This document shows, piece after piece, positions 41,677-52,517 of a stretch of 64,000 nucleotides of DNA. The stretch covers positions 434,001 through 498,000 of the forward strand of contig NZ_CP065534.1 of assembly GCF_015999465.1 (NCBI RefSeq), given 5' to 3'. A model generated the notes under the pieces. The model was not told the DNA's origin. It saw only the letters and a list, made by a program, of their open reading frames with translations, and made no database searches. This DNA is from Lonsdalea populi. GTDB taxonomy: Bacteria; Pseudomonadota; Gammaproteobacteria; Enterobacterales; Enterobacteriaceae. The translations under genes and the position numbers were made by a program. Numbering within the stretch: position 1 is the stretch's first letter; each line of letters starts with the position of its first letter.

Positions 41677-44583
41677 TTATTGGTGGGAAACCACGACCAG
41701 ACGGATGGCGTCCAGGCGCCAGTTTGCCTGGTCGAGATTCAGCAGCACCTGTTCCCGCTGGGTTTCCAGCGCCTGTAGCTCGTCTTCGCGGATGTTGGGG
41801 TTCACCGCTTTGAGCGCCGTGAGGCGTTCCAGCTCGTGCCGCAGCGCTTTGTCGGCAAACTGTGTGGCCGTCGCAATCAGCTTGCGGGCCTGTTCGGCGA
41901 CCAGCGGTTCCGCCTTTTGCAGCATGTCATGCACATCGGGCTGGACGGCGTTCACCAGTTTGCTGGCGGTATGGCGGTTGACCGCGGCCAGCTGACGGTT
42001 GAAGCTCTCGAACTCCACCTGCGCGGCCAGATCGGCGCCTTTGCGATCCAGCAGAATGCGCACCGGCGTCGGCGGCAGAAAACGGGTGAGCTGCAGTTTT
42101 TTCGGCGCCTGCGCCTCGACCACGTACACCAGTTCTGTCAACAGCGTACCGACCGGCAGCGCCTTGTTTTTCAGCAGCGACACGGCGCAGCTGCCGGTAT
42201 CGCCGGACAGAATCAGATCCAGTCCGTTACGGATCAACGGGTGCTCCCAACTGATGAACTGGGCATCCTCCCGGGACAACGCCTGCTCGCGATCGAAGGT
42301 GATCGTACAGCCGTCCTGGGACAATCCGGGGAAGTCCGGCACCAGCATATGTTCCGATGGACGCAGCACGATCAAGTTGTCGCTGCGATCTTCCTGATGG
42401 ATGCCGATGATGTCGAACAGGTTAAGCGCGAAGTTGACCAGCGCGACGTCGTCGTCCTGCGCGGCGATATCGGCGGACAGTTTTTTCGCCTGTTCGCCGC
42501 CGTTGGAGTGCATCTCCAGCAGGCGGTCGCGACCCTGCTCCAACCGGGCTTTCAACGCGTCGTGCTGCTGACGGCAGTCGCGAATAAAGTCGTCGACGCC
42601 CTCCTGCTGTTCCGGCTGGGCCAGCAGCGCGATCAGGCGATCGTAATGGCTGTCGTAGATGGAACGGCCGGTCGGGCAGGTGTGTTCGAACGCATCCAGA
42701 CCTTCGTGATACCAGCGCACCAGCAGCGCCTGCGCGGTATTTTCCAGATAAGGCACCAGAATCTGGATGTCATTCTCCTGACCGATGCGATCCAGACGGC
42801 CGATGCGCTGCTCCAGCAGGTCGGGATTGAACGGCAGGTCGAACATCACCAGGTGGCTGGCGAACTGGAAGTTACGGCCTTCGGAACCGATTTCGGAGCA
42901 GATTAGCACCTGAGCGCCTTCCTCTTCCGAGGCGAAGTAGGCGGAGGCACGGTCGCGCTCCAGAATCGACAGCCCTTCGTGGAATACCGCGGCGCGGATG
43001 GCTTCACGCGTGCGCAGCGCCTGTTCCAACTGCAGCGCGGTGGCGGCCTTGGCGCAGATCACCAGCACTTTCTCGTCGCGGTGGCGGGTCAGGTAGTCGA
43101 GCAGCCACTCCACGCGGGGATCGAAGCTCCACCAGGTGGCGTTTTCATCTTCGAACTGCTGATAGATTTGCTCAGGGTACAGCATATCCTGCGCGCGCTT
43201 CTCGGCGGTTTTGGCGCCGGACATAATGCCGGACACCTTAATCGCGGTCTGATATTGGGCGGGCAGCGGCAGCGGGGTGGTCTGTAGCTGACGTTCCGGG
43301 AAGCCCTGTACGCCCTGACGGGTGTTGCGGAACAGCACGCGGCTGGTGCCGTGGCGGTCCATCAGCAGGGCGATCAGCTCTTCCCGCGCTGAACGCGCAG
43401 TGTCCTCGTCCGCAGCGTTGATGGCTTTCAGCAGCCCGCTGACGTCCTGTCCGCCCAGCAGCGAGGCCAGCGCCTGAAGATCGTCCGCGCTGGCCTCGTC
43501 GCCGGTGAGTAGCTGTGTTACGGCATCGGCCACCGGCTGATAGCGTTGCTGCTCGGCCACAAATTCGGCGTAGTCGTGGAAGCGGTTGGGGTCCAGCAAA
43601 CGCAGGCGGGCGAAGTGGCTTTCCTGACCCAGTTGCTCCGGCGTGGCGGTCAACAGCAGAACCGCCGGGGTGACGCTCGCCAGTCGCTCTATGGCCTGAT
43701 ACTGCGGGCTTGGCCCGGCTTCGCTCCAGGTCAGATGATGTGCTTCGTCGACCACCAGCAGATCCCAGTCGGCATTAGCCAACTGTTCAAAACGTTTCGG
43801 GTTGCGCTGGACAAAACTCAGCGAACAGATAATTAGCTGCTCGGTTTCGAACGGGTTGCTGCTATCCAGCAACGCTTCGGCGTAGCGTTCGTCGTCGAAC
43901 AGCGAGAACAGCAGGTTGAAGCGGCGCAGCATTTCCACCAGCCACTGGTGCTGTAGCGTCTCCGGCACCACGATAAGCACGCGCTCGGCGCGGCCTGACA
44001 TCAGCTGTTGATGGATGATCATCCCGGCTTCGATGGTTTTCCCCAAACCTACTTCGTCCGCCAGCAGAACGCGCGGCGCATGGCGCTGGCCGACTTCGTG
44101 CGCGACATAGAGCTGGTGAGGGATCAGGCTGGCGCGCATGCCGCGCAGACCGCTCCACGGCTGCTGGGCCTGAGCATGCAGGTGTTGGCGGGCGCGATAG
44201 CGCAGGGCAAAGCGATCCATCCGGTCGAGCTGGCCGGCGAACAGACGATCCTGCGGCTTGTTGAAGGTCAGCTTGCTGTCGAGGAAGACTTCTCGCAGCA
44301 GGGCGGGCGTCTCATCGTCGAGCCGCTGGCCGATATAGATGCGCAGACCGTTTTCGTCGCTGACTTCGTTGACCTGCATCTGCCAGCCTTCATGGCTGGT
44401 GACGGTATCGCCCGGGTTAAACATGACTCGGGTGATGGGGGCATCATTGCGTGAATAGAGGCGATTCTCGCCGCTGGCGGGGAACAGCAGGGTCACCATT
44501 CTGGCATCAACCGCCACTACTGTTCCTAATCCCAATTCGCTTTCTGTGTCGCTGATCCAGCGTTGACCAAGTGTAAAAGGCAT
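41677..44583 (-). CDS. rapA: RNA polymerase-associated ATP-dependent helicase-like protein RapA
   Basis: RapA (HepA) is a Swi2/Snf2-family ATPase that recycles stalled RNA polymerase. The product has 968 residues, the same as E. coli. The Walker A motif [16 protein letters not shown] is at about 173-188 and the DEAHHLTW box follows about 100 residues later. The helicase C motif [11 protein letters not shown] is near residue 600. It is encoded downstream of polB on the same strand across a 413-base gap. Confidence 0.98.
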   Translation of the reverse strand: MPFTLGQRWISDTESELGLGTVVAVDARMVTLLFPASGENRLYSRNDAPITRVMFNPGDTVTSHEGWQMQVNEVSDENGLRIYIGQRLDDETPALLREVFLDSKLTFNKPQDRLFAGQLDRMDRFALRYRARQHLHAQAQQPWSGLRGMRASLIPHQLYVAHEVGQRHAPRVLLADEVGLGKTIEAGMIIHQQLMSGRAERVLIVVPETLQHQWLVEMLRRFNLLFSLFDDERYAEALLDSSNPFETEQLIICSLSFVQRNPKRFEQLANADWDLLVVDEAHHLTWSEAGPSPQYQAIERLASVTPAVLLLTATPEQLGQESHFARLRLLDPNRFHDYAEFVAEQQRYQPVADAVTQLLTGDEASADDLQALASLLGGQDVSGLLKAINAADEDTARSAREELIALLMDRHGTSRVLFRNTRQGVQGFPERQLQTTPLPLPAQYQTAIKVSGIMSGAKTAEKRAQDMLYPEQIYQQFEDENATWWSFDPRVEWLLDYLTRHRDEKVLVICAKAATALQLEQALRTREAIRAAVFHEGLSILERDRASAYFASEEEGAQVLICSEIGSEGRNFQFASHLVMFDLPFNPDLLEQRIGRLDRIGQENDIQILVPYLENTAQALLVRWYHEGLDAFEHTCPTGRSIYDSHYDRLIALLAQPEQQEGVDDFIRDCRQQHDALKARLEQGRDRLLEMHSNGGEQAKKLSADIAAQDDDVALVNFALNLFDIIGIHQEDRSDNLIVLRPSEHMLVPDFPGLSQDGCTITFDREQALSREDAQFISWEHPLIRNGLDLILSGDTGSCAVSLLKNKALPVGTLLTELVYVVEAQAPKKLQLTRFLPPTPVRILLDRKGADLAAQVEFESFNRQLAAVNRHTASKLVNAVQPDVHDMLQKAEPLVAEQARKLIATATQFADKALRHELERLTALKAVNPNIREDELQALETQREQVLLNLDQANWRLDAIRLVVVSHQ

Positions 44584-44996
44584 ATGTGCTTAGCTCGATA
44601 CTCGTCGTTGTCGAAAATTGTCTGAATGACCGTCATTGTGGGGCGCCCGCCGCAAAAGGGCGTAAACGCCGCATTGCCGCGCCGAGGTATGGCCGGCGGC
44701 CGGTCAGGCATGACCCGTATTGTTATGTGTGAGTTGGCGATCGCCGTCATCCTTGAATGCGGCTGACGGCCTGCAGCGCCGCGATAGACGCTTCCCGCGC
44801 GCCGCGGCGTCCGCGCATTCGAAACGTTGGTCTGAAAGGCCTGCGCTAGGCGCCGTCCTGCGCGGATACGGCCCGAATCTGAGTGTATGGGCTGACGACA
44901 GCGCAAGATCTTATCGAAAATACCGCCGGATTCGGAAAGGGCGCTATGGTACTGGATGGGCGCGCGTTCGTCACCTGCCAAACCGCCGTCAGGGAA
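44584..44996. other. Unexplained gap between polB and rapA
   Basis: 413 GC-rich bases. Open frames exist on the minus strand (for example 44526-44981, 151 codons) but show no motif I recognise and overlap the rapA start. The region nearest rapA must hold its promoter. The middle could be a decayed gene. Nothing further can be supported. Confidence 0.55.
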
Positions 44997-47372
44997 TCAA
45001 AACAGTCCCATTTGGCCGGTGACCAGCATGGTGAAGTCGTCGTGCAGGAAAGGCAGAATCCCATCCGCCACCGGCCGCAGCTGTTTTTCCACATAGTGCT
45101 GATAATCCAGCGGCGAATGACGGGCTTCCAGCGGTTCTGGGCCGTTGACGGTCATGACGTAGCTGATCCAGCCGCCGTTTTGATACTGGAGTGGACGCCC
45201 GTGCTCGCGGTTATATTCGTCGGCCATTCTGGCGGCCCGCACCTGCGGCGGGACATTGCGCTGGTACTCACTTAGCTTGTGGCGCAGCCGCTTGCGGTAG
45301 ACCAGTTGGTCATCCCACTCGCCGTTCTGCGTTTTGCGCACATAGTCGCGCACCCACTCCTGATAGGCCTCACGCCGGAAAATTCGCGCGTAGAGCTGCT
45401 GCTGAAACCGTTGCGCCAGCGGCGTCCAGTCGCTGCGTACGGTCTCCAGCCCTTTAAACACCACCTGCGGCTCGCCGCCGGCGTCCAACGTCAGTCCGGC
45501 GTAGCGCTTTTTACTGCCCTGTTCCGCGCCGCGAATGGTGGGCATCAGGAAACGCTGATAATGGGTTTCATATTCCAGTTCCAGGGCGCACTCCAGCCCC
45601 TGCGTCCGCGCCAGATGCTCGCGCCACCACGCGTTCACGTACTGCGCCAGTTCCCGGCCGATGGCGTCCGCTTCCTGCTCGCTATGAGCGTGATTGAGCC
45701 AGACGAACGTCGAGTCGGTATCGCCGTAAATCACCTGATAGCCGCGGGCTTCAATCAGCGCCTGCGTTTGCTGCATGATGTCGTGTCCGCGCAGGGTGAT
45801 GGAGGAGGCCAGTCGCGGATCGAAGAAGCGACAGCCGCTGGAGCCCAGCACGCCGTAGAAGGCATTCATGATGATTTTCAGCGCCTGCGACAGCGGTTTG
45901 TTGCCGCTGCGCTTCGCCGCCTCGCGCTCCTGCCAGAGGCTGCCGACAATCGCGGGCAGACAGTGCTGCTCACGGGAAAACCATGCGCCGCGATAGCCCT
46001 TAACCGCGTGCTGTTCGTCCGGGTGCCGCATGCCGACGGCCAGTCCGACGGGGTCGATCAGAAAGGTGCGAATGATGGAGGGATACAGGCTTTTATAATC
46101 CAGCACCAGCACCGAATCATACAGGTCGGGGTGGGAATTCATGACAAAGCCGCCGGGGCTGGCTTCCGGCGGGATCTCGCCGAGGTTTGGAGCGACGAAG
46201 CCAGCCCGGTGCATCCGAGGCAGATAGAGATGGGTGAAGGCGGCCACGGAGCCGCCGCTGCGGTCCGCCGCCAGACCGGTGAGGCTGGCGCGTTCCAGCA
46301 GAAACGGCAGCAGTTCGGTCTTGTCGAAGATGCGCGTGACCAGCTCGCAGTCTTTGAGGTTGTAGTGGGCGAGGGCGGGCTTGTCTTCGGCGAAGCGGCG
46401 GTCGATCTCGTCCATCCGCTGGTAGGGGTTATCCATCGCCTTGCCTTCTCCCAGCAGCGTTTGGGAGACGAACTCCAGGCTGAAGGAGGCGAAGTTCCAG
46501 GTGGCGGACTTGAGCGCTTCAATTCCGTCGACGATCAGTCGTCCGGGCGCGCTGGCGAAGAAGTGCCCCTGTTTGTAGCCGTGCTCCCGCCACTCCAGCT
46601 CCGCCTGTCGCCGCCCCAGGCGTAGCGGAATGCCGTATCGTTCGGCGTGTTTTTGCAGCACCCGCAGGTCGAACTGCACCAGATTCCAGCCGACGATCAG
46701 GTCGGGATCGTACTGCTGGATCCAGTGGTTGAGCTGCTCCAGCAATTGGGGGCGGCTGGTCGCATACTCTAGAGTGAAGTCGCCCGCGTCAGCCGGGTCG
46801 CCGTTGGGCGGACCCAACATAAACACCTGCCGCCGGCCGCAGCCTTCGAGGCCGATGCAGTACAGCTCGCCGTGGCGGTTGGTTTCGATATCCAGCGACA
46901 CCATGCGCAGCGGCGGACGATAGTGCGGCTCCGGTTTCATCCTGGCGTTGAGGATTCGAGCTTCCGGTCCGGCGTCGCCGTCGAACCAGACCGGCGCAGT
47001 AATGAAACGCTCCATCAGAAAACGTTCAGGCGGGCGAATATCGGCTTCATAAAGGGGGACGCCGGCTTCCTGCAGCCGTTTTTCAATACGCTGCAGCTGG
47101 CGATATTGCGGGCAGTAAAGGCCCAGCAGATCTTCGTGGTGAAAACTTTTCATCCCCAGCGGGCGGAGCTCGGCCCTTTTCTCGCCGTTCAGCGCGGTGC
47201 GGACTTCCGCTTCATGGCGGGCGGGGACAAAAGCCACGGCCTGTTGCGGAGGGAGACGCACCCGCTGCGGGCCGTCGTCGGTGGCGAGCCAGAACTCGAC
47301 CTGAATGCCGGACGGCGTATCTTGCCAATGACGGGTGAGCACAAAGCCCTGACGCGGGGAAGGAGCAGTCAT
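44997..47372 (-). CDS. polB: DNA polymerase II
   Basis: Pol II is a family B, SOS-inducible repair polymerase with 3'-5' exonuclease. The product has 791 residues (E. coli 783). The Exo I motif is MVSLDIETN near residue 160, polymerase motifs include [13 protein letters not shown] and the metal site [10 protein letters not shown], and the C-terminus ends TGQMGLF as in E. coli. The ATG at 47372 follows TGAGG; the frame is open to 47405. A degenerate SOS-box-like sequence lies upstream. Confidence 0.97.
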   Translation of the reverse strand: MTAPSPRQGFVLTRHWQDTPSGIQVEFWLATDDGPQRVRLPPQQAVAFVPARHEAEVRTALNGEKRAELRPLGMKSFHHEDLLGLYCPQYRQLQRIEKRLQEAGVPLYEADIRPPERFLMERFITAPVWFDGDAGPEARILNARMKPEPHYRPPLRMVSLDIETNRHGELYCIGLEGCGRRQVFMLGPPNGDPADAGDFTLEYATSRPQLLEQLNHWIQQYDPDLIVGWNLVQFDLRVLQKHAERYGIPLRLGRRQAELEWREHGYKQGHFFASAPGRLIVDGIEALKSATWNFASFSLEFVSQTLLGEGKAMDNPYQRMDEIDRRFAEDKPALAHYNLKDCELVTRIFDKTELLPFLLERASLTGLAADRSGGSVAAFTHLYLPRMHRAGFVAPNLGEIPPEASPGGFVMNSHPDLYDSVLVLDYKSLYPSIIRTFLIDPVGLAVGMRHPDEQHAVKGYRGAWFSREQHCLPAIVGSLWQEREAAKRSGNKPLSQALKIIMNAFYGVLGSSGCRFFDPRLASSITLRGHDIMQQTQALIEARGYQVIYGDTDSTFVWLNHAHSEQEADAIGRELAQYVNAWWREHLARTQGLECALELEYETHYQRFLMPTIRGAEQGSKKRYAGLTLDAGGEPQVVFKGLETVRSDWTPLAQRFQQQLYARIFRREAYQEWVRDYVRKTQNGEWDDQLVYRKRLRHKLSEYQRNVPPQVRAARMADEYNREHGRPLQYQNGGWISYVMTVNGPEPLEARHSPLDYQHYVEKQLRPVADGILPFLHDDFTMLVTGQMGLF

Positions 47373-47410
47373 AACCTCAGGCCGTATGAAGAAGAAAGTC
47401 GTCATTAAGT

Positions 47411-47426
47411 GTGGTTATCTATACAG
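47411..47426 (-). promoter_or_regulatory. Degenerate LexA-box-like sequence upstream of polB
   Basis: The minus strand reads CTGTATAGATAACCAC about 40 bases before the polB start. The left half (CTGTATA) is a good SOS half-site but the right half lacks ACAG at the proper distance. The E. coli polB box is similar (CTGTATAAAACCACAG) but two bases shorter between arms, so this may be a weakened or lost LexA site. Confidence 0.35.
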
Positions 47427-47461
47427 TGGTTGTCCAGCCTTTTTCGCCTGCCACCTGGTGA

Positions 47462-47596
47462 GGCAGCGCTGACAATCTTAGTGCGTTCGACGTCCGAATG
47501 ATTGATTTGTCTTATGAAAGCCGGGGCAATATTCGCACCGTGCGCAAGCAGCGCGGGGTGCCCGTGGTGCAACTGACGCTTATCGCCGGCGTTTAA
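47462..47596 (+). pseudogene. Short unidentified coding remnant
   Basis: A plus-strand frame open from 47462 to TAA at 47594-47596 encodes 44 residues. It contains FDVRMIDLSYESRGNIRTV and ends VVQLTLIAGV. The composition and codon use look like a real protein C-terminus, and the only internal ATG, at 47498, has no ribosome site. I do not recognise the family. The best reading is the 3' end of a gene lost by rearrangement between polB and the transporter operon. Confidence 0.4.
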
Positions 47597-47794
47597 GGCA
47601 ATCACTTCCTGTTATGTCTTATTTATTAATTGATTAATAACACATTTATCCGGCCCGGCTTATTGGCATGGTAATTGCTGATTTTCCCATCGTGGTGCGG
47701 GTTGTGCCCGTGCGCATTTTTGCTGGCTATAGCCCTATACACAGCTTCATTTCACGATGGGAACGTAAACCACTATTCATTGACGAGGCAGAAC
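47597..47794. other. Leader region of the amino acid ABC transporter operon
   Basis: About 200 bases, AT-rich at 47600-47660, with no recognised operator. The promoter of the operon probably lies here, but I could not choose a convincing hexamer pair. Confidence 0.5.
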
Positions 47795-48931
47795 ATGAAG
47801 AGAAGAGTTTTCAAAACAACGATAGCGGCAGTCTGTGTGTCCTCTGCGCTGGCGGCCGCGAATGTCATGGCGGACGAAGTCAAAATCGGCGTTGTACTGC
47901 CCTTGAGCGGCGCGTTGAGCGGTTATGGTCAGCCTTCTCAGAAAGGGGTGGATCTGATTAATGCCATGGAGCCAAAACTGGCGAACGGCGACACCGTCAA
48001 GTTGGTTATCATCGACGATAAAAGCGACAAGGTGGAAGCCGCCAACGCCATGCAGCGTCTGGTTTCCAGCGACAAAGTGGATGCGGTGATCGGCGAGGTG
48101 ACCTCGACCAATACGCTGGCGATGACCAAGATGGCGGAAGACACCAAAACGCCGCTGATCTCCCCGACGGCGACCAACGACCGCGTCACCCGCAACCGCG
48201 AGTACGTCAGCCGGGTATGCTTTTCCGACAGCTTCCAGGGAGTGGTGGGCGCCAACTTGGCCAGCCGCGATCTGAAGGCCAAGAAAGCGGCCATCATGTT
48301 TGACAGCAGCAACGACTACTCAGTCGGTCTGGCGCGCGCTTTCCGCAATCAGTTTGTGAAAAACGGCGGCACTATCGCCGTTGAAGTACAGGCGCCAGGC
48401 GGCAGCAAAGATTTCAAAGCGCAGCTCTCCACCGTGAAATCCCACAACGTCGATATGATCTATATGCCGATTTATTACACCGAAGGCGCGTTGATTGCGG
48501 TACAGGCCAAGCAGCTAGGGCTGAAAGTGCCGGTGGTGGGCGGCGATGGTCTGGCGGCCGACCCGATCTTCTTCAAACTCGGTCAGGATGCGGTGGAAGG
48601 CTATATGACCACCGACTACTACTCGCCAAATGCGAAAGAGCAGACGCCGGACGGCGAGAAATTCATTCAGGCCTGGACCACCAAATATAACGAGCCGACC
48701 CATACCTGGGGCGCGATGACGGCGGATGCCTACAAGATGATCGTCGCCGCCATGAATAAGTGCAGCGATCCGCACGATCGCGTTTGCGTGAACAAGAACC
48801 TGCGCGCCACCACCAACTTTACCGGTATTACAGGGACGTTGACCCTGAAAGACGGCGATGCCATTCGCCCTGCGGTCATCAACGAAGTCAAGAACGGGCA
48901 GCTGGCGTTTAAAACGGTGGTCAATCCTTAA
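47795..48931 (+). CDS. Branched-chain amino acid ABC transporter, periplasmic binding protein
   Basis: The product has 378 residues. A signal peptide of about 26 residues (KRRVFKTTIAAVC... ending in VMA) precedes DEVKIGVVLPLSG, the typical start of type I periplasmic binding proteins. The ligand-site region ISPTATNDRVT and the hinge segment NDYSVGLARAF are typical of LivJ/LivK-like receptors. The start at 47795 is preceded by GAGG; a longer frame to 47675 is rejected because the signal peptide begins at MKRRVF. It is the first gene of a five-gene importer. The exact ligand (Leu/Ile/Val or another hydrophobic amino acid or amide) cannot be read from the sequence. Confidence 0.9.
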   Translation: MKRRVFKTTIAAVCVSSALAAANVMADEVKIGVVLPLSGALSGYGQPSQKGVDLINAMEPKLANGDTVKLVIIDDKSDKVEAANAMQRLVSSDKVDAVIGEVTSTNTLAMTKMAEDTKTPLISPTATNDRVTRNREYVSRVCFSDSFQGVVGANLASRDLKAKKAAIMFDSSNDYSVGLARAFRNQFVKNGGTIAVEVQAPGGSKDFKAQLSTVKSHNVDMIYMPIYYTEGALIAVQAKQLGLKVPVVGGDGLAADPIFFKLGQDAVEGYMTTDYYSPNAKEQTPDGEKFIQAWTTKYNEPTHTWGAMTADAYKMIVAAMNKCSDPHDRVCVNKNLRATTNFTGITGTLTLKDGDAIRPAVINEVKNGQLAFKTVVNP

Positions 48932-48958
48932 TCGGCGGGAAGTAGTAAGGAGCGCACA

Positions 48959-49858
48959 ATGGATTTTGCCGTTTTTTTACAGCAGGTGGTCAATGGCATG
49001 AGCCTTGGCAGTATGTATGCGCTGATCGCGATTGGTTACACCATGGTGTATGGCGTACTACGGCTGATTAACTTCGCCCATGCGGATATCATGATGGTCG
49101 GCGCCTTTGTGGCGCTGATCAGCTTTACCTCCTTCGGGCTGCCTTTCGGGGCAGCTATTTTGTTTTCGGTGCTGGTCTCGGCCCTGCTCGGGGTCGCTAT
49201 CGATCGCATCGCCTATCGCCCGCTGCGGCAGGCGTCCAAAATCTCCATGCTGATCACCGCCATCGGCGTCAGCTTCTTTCTGGAGAATCTCTTTAACGTC
49301 GTGTTCGGCGGCAGCCCGCGTTTCTTCGAATCGCCGCCGTTTTTCAATCAGACGATAACGCTCGGTCAAATCGTGATCACCCAGGTGGCCTGGATGGTGC
49401 CGCTGATCACGCTGGTGCTGCTGGCGATCATTTTGTTCATTCTGTACCGCACCCGACAGGGGATGGCGATCCGCGCGGTGGCGTTCGACGTCAATACCGT
49501 TCGCCTGATGGGCATTGATGCTAATCACATCATTTCGCTGGTGTTTGCGCTGGGGAGCGCGCTGGCGTCGCTGGGCGGCGTGTTCTATGCCATCAGTTAC
49601 CCAACCATCGATCCGCTGATGGGGGTATTGATCGGCCTGAAAGCCTTCGCCGCAGCGGTACTGGGCGGGATCGGCAGCGTCACCGGGGCGGTGATCGGCG
49701 GCTTTATCCTGGGCTTTACCGAAGTGGTGGCGGTCGCCGTTTTTCCGGAGTTGGGCGGGTACAAAGATGCTTTCGCCTTCCTGTTTTTAATTTTGGTGCT
49801 GCTGTTCAGACCGGTGGGCATCATGGGTGATGAACGATTGGAAAGGAGCCGCTTCTGA
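48959..49858 (+). CDS. livH: Branched-chain amino acid ABC transporter permease, LivH type
   Basis: The product has 299 residues with about eight membrane segments. The LivH signature near the start (GSMYALIAIGYTMVYGVLRL) and the EAA-like loop region DVNTVRLMGIDANHII are present. It begins 27 bases after the binding-protein gene with AAGGAG before its ATG, and its stop overlaps the next start in TGATG. The symbol is by family similarity, not proven orthology with E. coli livH. Confidence 0.9.
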   Translation: MDFAVFLQQVVNGMSLGSMYALIAIGYTMVYGVLRLINFAHADIMMVGAFVALISFTSFGLPFGAAILFSVLVSALLGVAIDRIAYRPLRQASKISMLITAIGVSFFLENLFNVVFGGSPRFFESPPFFNQTITLGQIVITQVAWMVPLITLVLLAIILFILYRTRQGMAIRAVAFDVNTVRLMGIDANHIISLVFALGSALASLGGVFYAISYPTIDPLMGVLIGLKAFAAAVLGGIGSVTGAVIGGFILGFTEVVAVAVFPELGGYKDAFAFLFLILVLLFRPVGIMGDERLERSRF

Positions 49859-50901
49859 TGAAAATGCCGCAGACCTCCTCTTCGCTGCTGTTGTGCTATA
49901 TCGCACTGTTCGCGCTGGCGTTTCTAGCGCTTTATTCTTTGCAGGACGCGTTCGACGCCTATGTGCTGCGCATCGTCTGCAACATCTTTATCTTTATGAT
50001 CCTGGCGGTCAGCTACAACCTGATCAACGGGGTGACCGGCCAGCTCTCGTTAGAGCCGAACGGTTTTGTCGCCATTGGCGCATACGTGACGGCGCTGTTG
50101 TTGCTGACTGCGGACAACAAAACGGACATGTTCGAAATGGCTGCGCCGAGCCCGTTCATTCTGGCTTTGCACACGACGTTCCTGCCCGCGCTAATCATCA
50201 GCGGCGTCTGCGCCGCGGTGGTCGCCGTCTGTCTGTCGTTCCCGGTCTTTCGCGTGCGTGGCGACTACCTCGCCATCGTCACACTGGGCTTTGGATTCAT
50301 TATCAAGATCCTGGCGATTAACAATCCGCAGATCACCAACGGCGCCATCGGGCTGAATGAGATCCCGCAGGTAGAGAACATCCTGTATTGGTGCGGATTC
50401 ATCGCGCTCATCGCCGTGCTGTTCGTCCTGCAACTGGTGTATTCCAAATACGGACGCGCGATGAAGGCGGTACGCGATGACGAAGACGCCGCAATCGCCA
50501 TGGGGATCAACACCTTCCGCATCAAGACCTGCGCTTTCGCGACCAGCGCGTTTTTCGAAGGCATCGGCGGCGGCCTGCTGGCCTCGCTGCTCACCATTAT
50601 TTCGCCGGATCTGTTCGACTTTATGCTGACCTTCCAGTTGCTGATCATCATCGTACTGGGCGGACTGGGCAGCACCACCGGCGCGATCCTGGGGACGATC
50701 GTCGTGGTGGGCAGCGGCGAATGGCTGCGCTTCCTCGATCAGCCGCTGACGCTGTTCGGTCAGGATTTGGGCTCGCACCCCGGCCTGCGGATGGTGGTGT
50801 TCTCGCTGGTGCTGCTGATCATCATGCTGTTTGCGCGTGAAGGGCTGCTAGGCAAACAGGAAATCTGGGAAATTCGCAGGAGACGTCAGAATGGCAAATG
50901 A
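49858..50901 (+). CDS. livM: Branched-chain amino acid ABC transporter permease, LivM type
   Basis: The product has 347 residues, shorter than E. coli LivM (425) but typical of other LivM-like permeases. Features are AVSYNLINGVTGQLSLEPNG in the N-terminal third and AVRDDEDAAIAMGINTFRIK in the cytoplasmic coupling loop that docks to the ATPase. Its start overlaps the livH stop and its last 11 bases overlap the next gene. Confidence 0.9.
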   Translation: MKMPQTSSSLLLCYIALFALAFLALYSLQDAFDAYVLRIVCNIFIFMILAVSYNLINGVTGQLSLEPNGFVAIGAYVTALLLLTADNKTDMFEMAAPSPFILALHTTFLPALIISGVCAAVVAVCLSFPVFRVRGDYLAIVTLGFGFIIKILAINNPQITNGAIGLNEIPQVENILYWCGFIALIAVLFVLQLVYSKYGRAMKAVRDDEDAAIAMGINTFRIKTCAFATSAFFEGIGGGLLASLLTIISPDLFDFMLTFQLLIIIVLGGLGSTTGAILGTIVVVGSGEWLRFLDQPLTLFGQDLGSHPGLRMVVFSLVLLIIMLFAREGLLGKQEIWEIRRRRQNGK

Positions 50902-51670
50902 GGCATTACTCCGCGTTGCGGACGTCACCATGCAGTTTGGCGGACTGCGCGCCATCGACGGCGTCAGTTTTCACATTGCGCCTGCCGAGATCTTCGGGCT
51001 GATCGGACCGAACGGCGCGGGTAAAACCACGCTGTTCAACGTGATTACGGCCAACTATAAACCGACCGGCGGCACGGTGGAGCTGGCGTCTCAGGCGCTG
51101 ACCGGGTTGAAACCGAATCAGGTGGTGAACCGGGGGATCGCCAGAACGTTCCAGAATATCCGGCTGTTTCCGTCCATGACGGTGCTCGACAACGTGTTGA
51201 TCGGACTCGATCGCTTTATTCATTACTCTTTCCTCGAGGCAGCCCTGCGCTGCGGGCGTTTTTTCGCGGCGGAGAAACGCGCGCGGGAAAAAGCGATGCA
51301 GCTGCTGGAGTACATCGGCATTGCCGAACACGCCCATTCGCTGGCGACCAATCTGAGTTACGGCAATCAGCGAAAGGTGGAAATCGCGCGGGCGCTGGCG
51401 ACATCGCCCAAACTGCTGTTGCTGGACGAGCCCGCCGCGGGGATGAACCCTCGCGAGACCGCCGAACTGGCGCAGCTCATTTTCAAAATGCGGAAGGACT
51501 TCGGACTGACGGTGTTGGTGATAGAACATGATATGTCGTTTGTGAACTCCCTGTGCGAGCGGGTGATAGTGCTGGATTACGGCAAGGCGCTGTTTAGCGG
51601 CACGCCGAATGAAGCCATCAATCATCCTGACGTCATCGCCGCCTATCTGGGAGACATCGATTATGCTTAA
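50891..51670 (+). CDS. livG: Branched-chain amino acid ABC transporter ATPase, LivG type
   Basis: The product has 259 residues. Walker A is GPNGAGKTTLFN near residue 39, the signature is LSYGNQRKVEIARALA (the variant of this family) and Walker B LLLDEPAAGMNP follows. The LivG-specific C-terminal part FVNSLCERVIVLDYG ends the protein. It overlaps livM at its start and livF at its end, so the complex subunits are translated together. Confidence 0.92.
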   Translation: MANEALLRVADVTMQFGGLRAIDGVSFHIAPAEIFGLIGPNGAGKTTLFNVITANYKPTGGTVELASQALTGLKPNQVVNRGIARTFQNIRLFPSMTVLDNVLIGLDRFIHYSFLEAALRCGRFFAAEKRAREKAMQLLEYIGIAEHAHSLATNLSYGNQRKVEIARALATSPKLLLLDEPAAGMNPRETAELAQLIFKMRKDFGLTVLVIEHDMSFVNSLCERVIVLDYGKALFSGTPNEAINHPDVIAAYLGDIDYA

Positions 51671-52358
51671 AGCGACCGATCTACGGGTCTTCTATGGTCT
51701 GATTCAAGGGCTGAAGGGGATCGATATCGAGGTCAACAACAGCGAGATCGTGACGTTGATCGGCAGTAACGGTGCCGGGAAAACGTCGACGCTGAACGGC
51801 ATCATCAATCTGGTGAAATCCACCGGCGTGGTCAATTTTCTCAACGAAGATATTTCCCACCGGCAAACGCACCAGATCGTGCGTCAGGGGCTGGCGCTGG
51901 TGCCTGAAGGGCGCAAGGTGTTCACTAACCTGACCATCGAAGAAAATCTGCGGATGGGGGCGTACAACAATCCGGTGAGGTTCAGCTATCTGCGCGACAA
52001 GATGTACGCCATGTTCCCTCGCCTGAAAGAGCGGCGCGCGCAGCTGGCGGGGACGATGAGCGGTGGAGAGCAGCAGATGCTGGCGATTGCCCGGGCGTTG
52101 ATGAGCGAACCGGCTTTGCTGATGCTGGACGAGCCTAGTCTGGGGCTGGCGCCGAAGGTGGTGGGTGAGCTGTTCAACATCATCCGTCAACTGCGCGAGG
52201 AGAAGATCACAATCCTGCTGGTCGAGCAGAATGCGACCGCGGCGTTGAAAATCGCCGACCGGGCCTACGTGCTGGAAAACGGTAAGATCGTTCTGCATGG
52301 AGCGGCGCAGGAGGTTCTGGCGAATCCGGAGGTGAAGACCCTGTATCTCGGCGGGTGA
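51663..52358 (+). CDS. livF: Branched-chain amino acid ABC transporter ATPase, LivF type
   Basis: The product has 231 residues (E. coli LivF 237). Walker A is GSNGAGKTSTLN near residue 34, the signature is MSGGEQQMLAIARALM, and Walker B is LLMLDEPSLGLAP. The LivF-typical QGLALVPEGRKVFTNLTIEENL is present. The start is placed at 51663, 8 bases inside the end of livG; the frame is open further upstream to 51609. This is the last gene of the importer operon. Confidence 0.92.
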   Translation: MLKATDLRVFYGLIQGLKGIDIEVNNSEIVTLIGSNGAGKTSTLNGIINLVKSTGVVNFLNEDISHRQTHQIVRQGLALVPEGRKVFTNLTIEENLRMGAYNNPVRFSYLRDKMYAMFPRLKERRAQLAGTMSGGEQQMLAIARALMSEPALLMLDEPSLGLAPKVVGELFNIIRQLREEKITILLVEQNATAALKIADRAYVLENGKIVLHGAAQEVLANPEVKTLYLGG

Positions 52359-52517
52359 TACATCTGGCGGGTTTGGTCCTTCCGGGATCAAACATTTAGC
52401 CTGCCCGATGGGTTCTGACTGTGGGCCGTCCGATCGGCAGCGAGCGAGGGGCTGCCGTCCGGCGGTTTTCTGCTATTATCCCGAAGTCCTGATTTTAGCG
52501 CAGATAAGTAGGGATTT

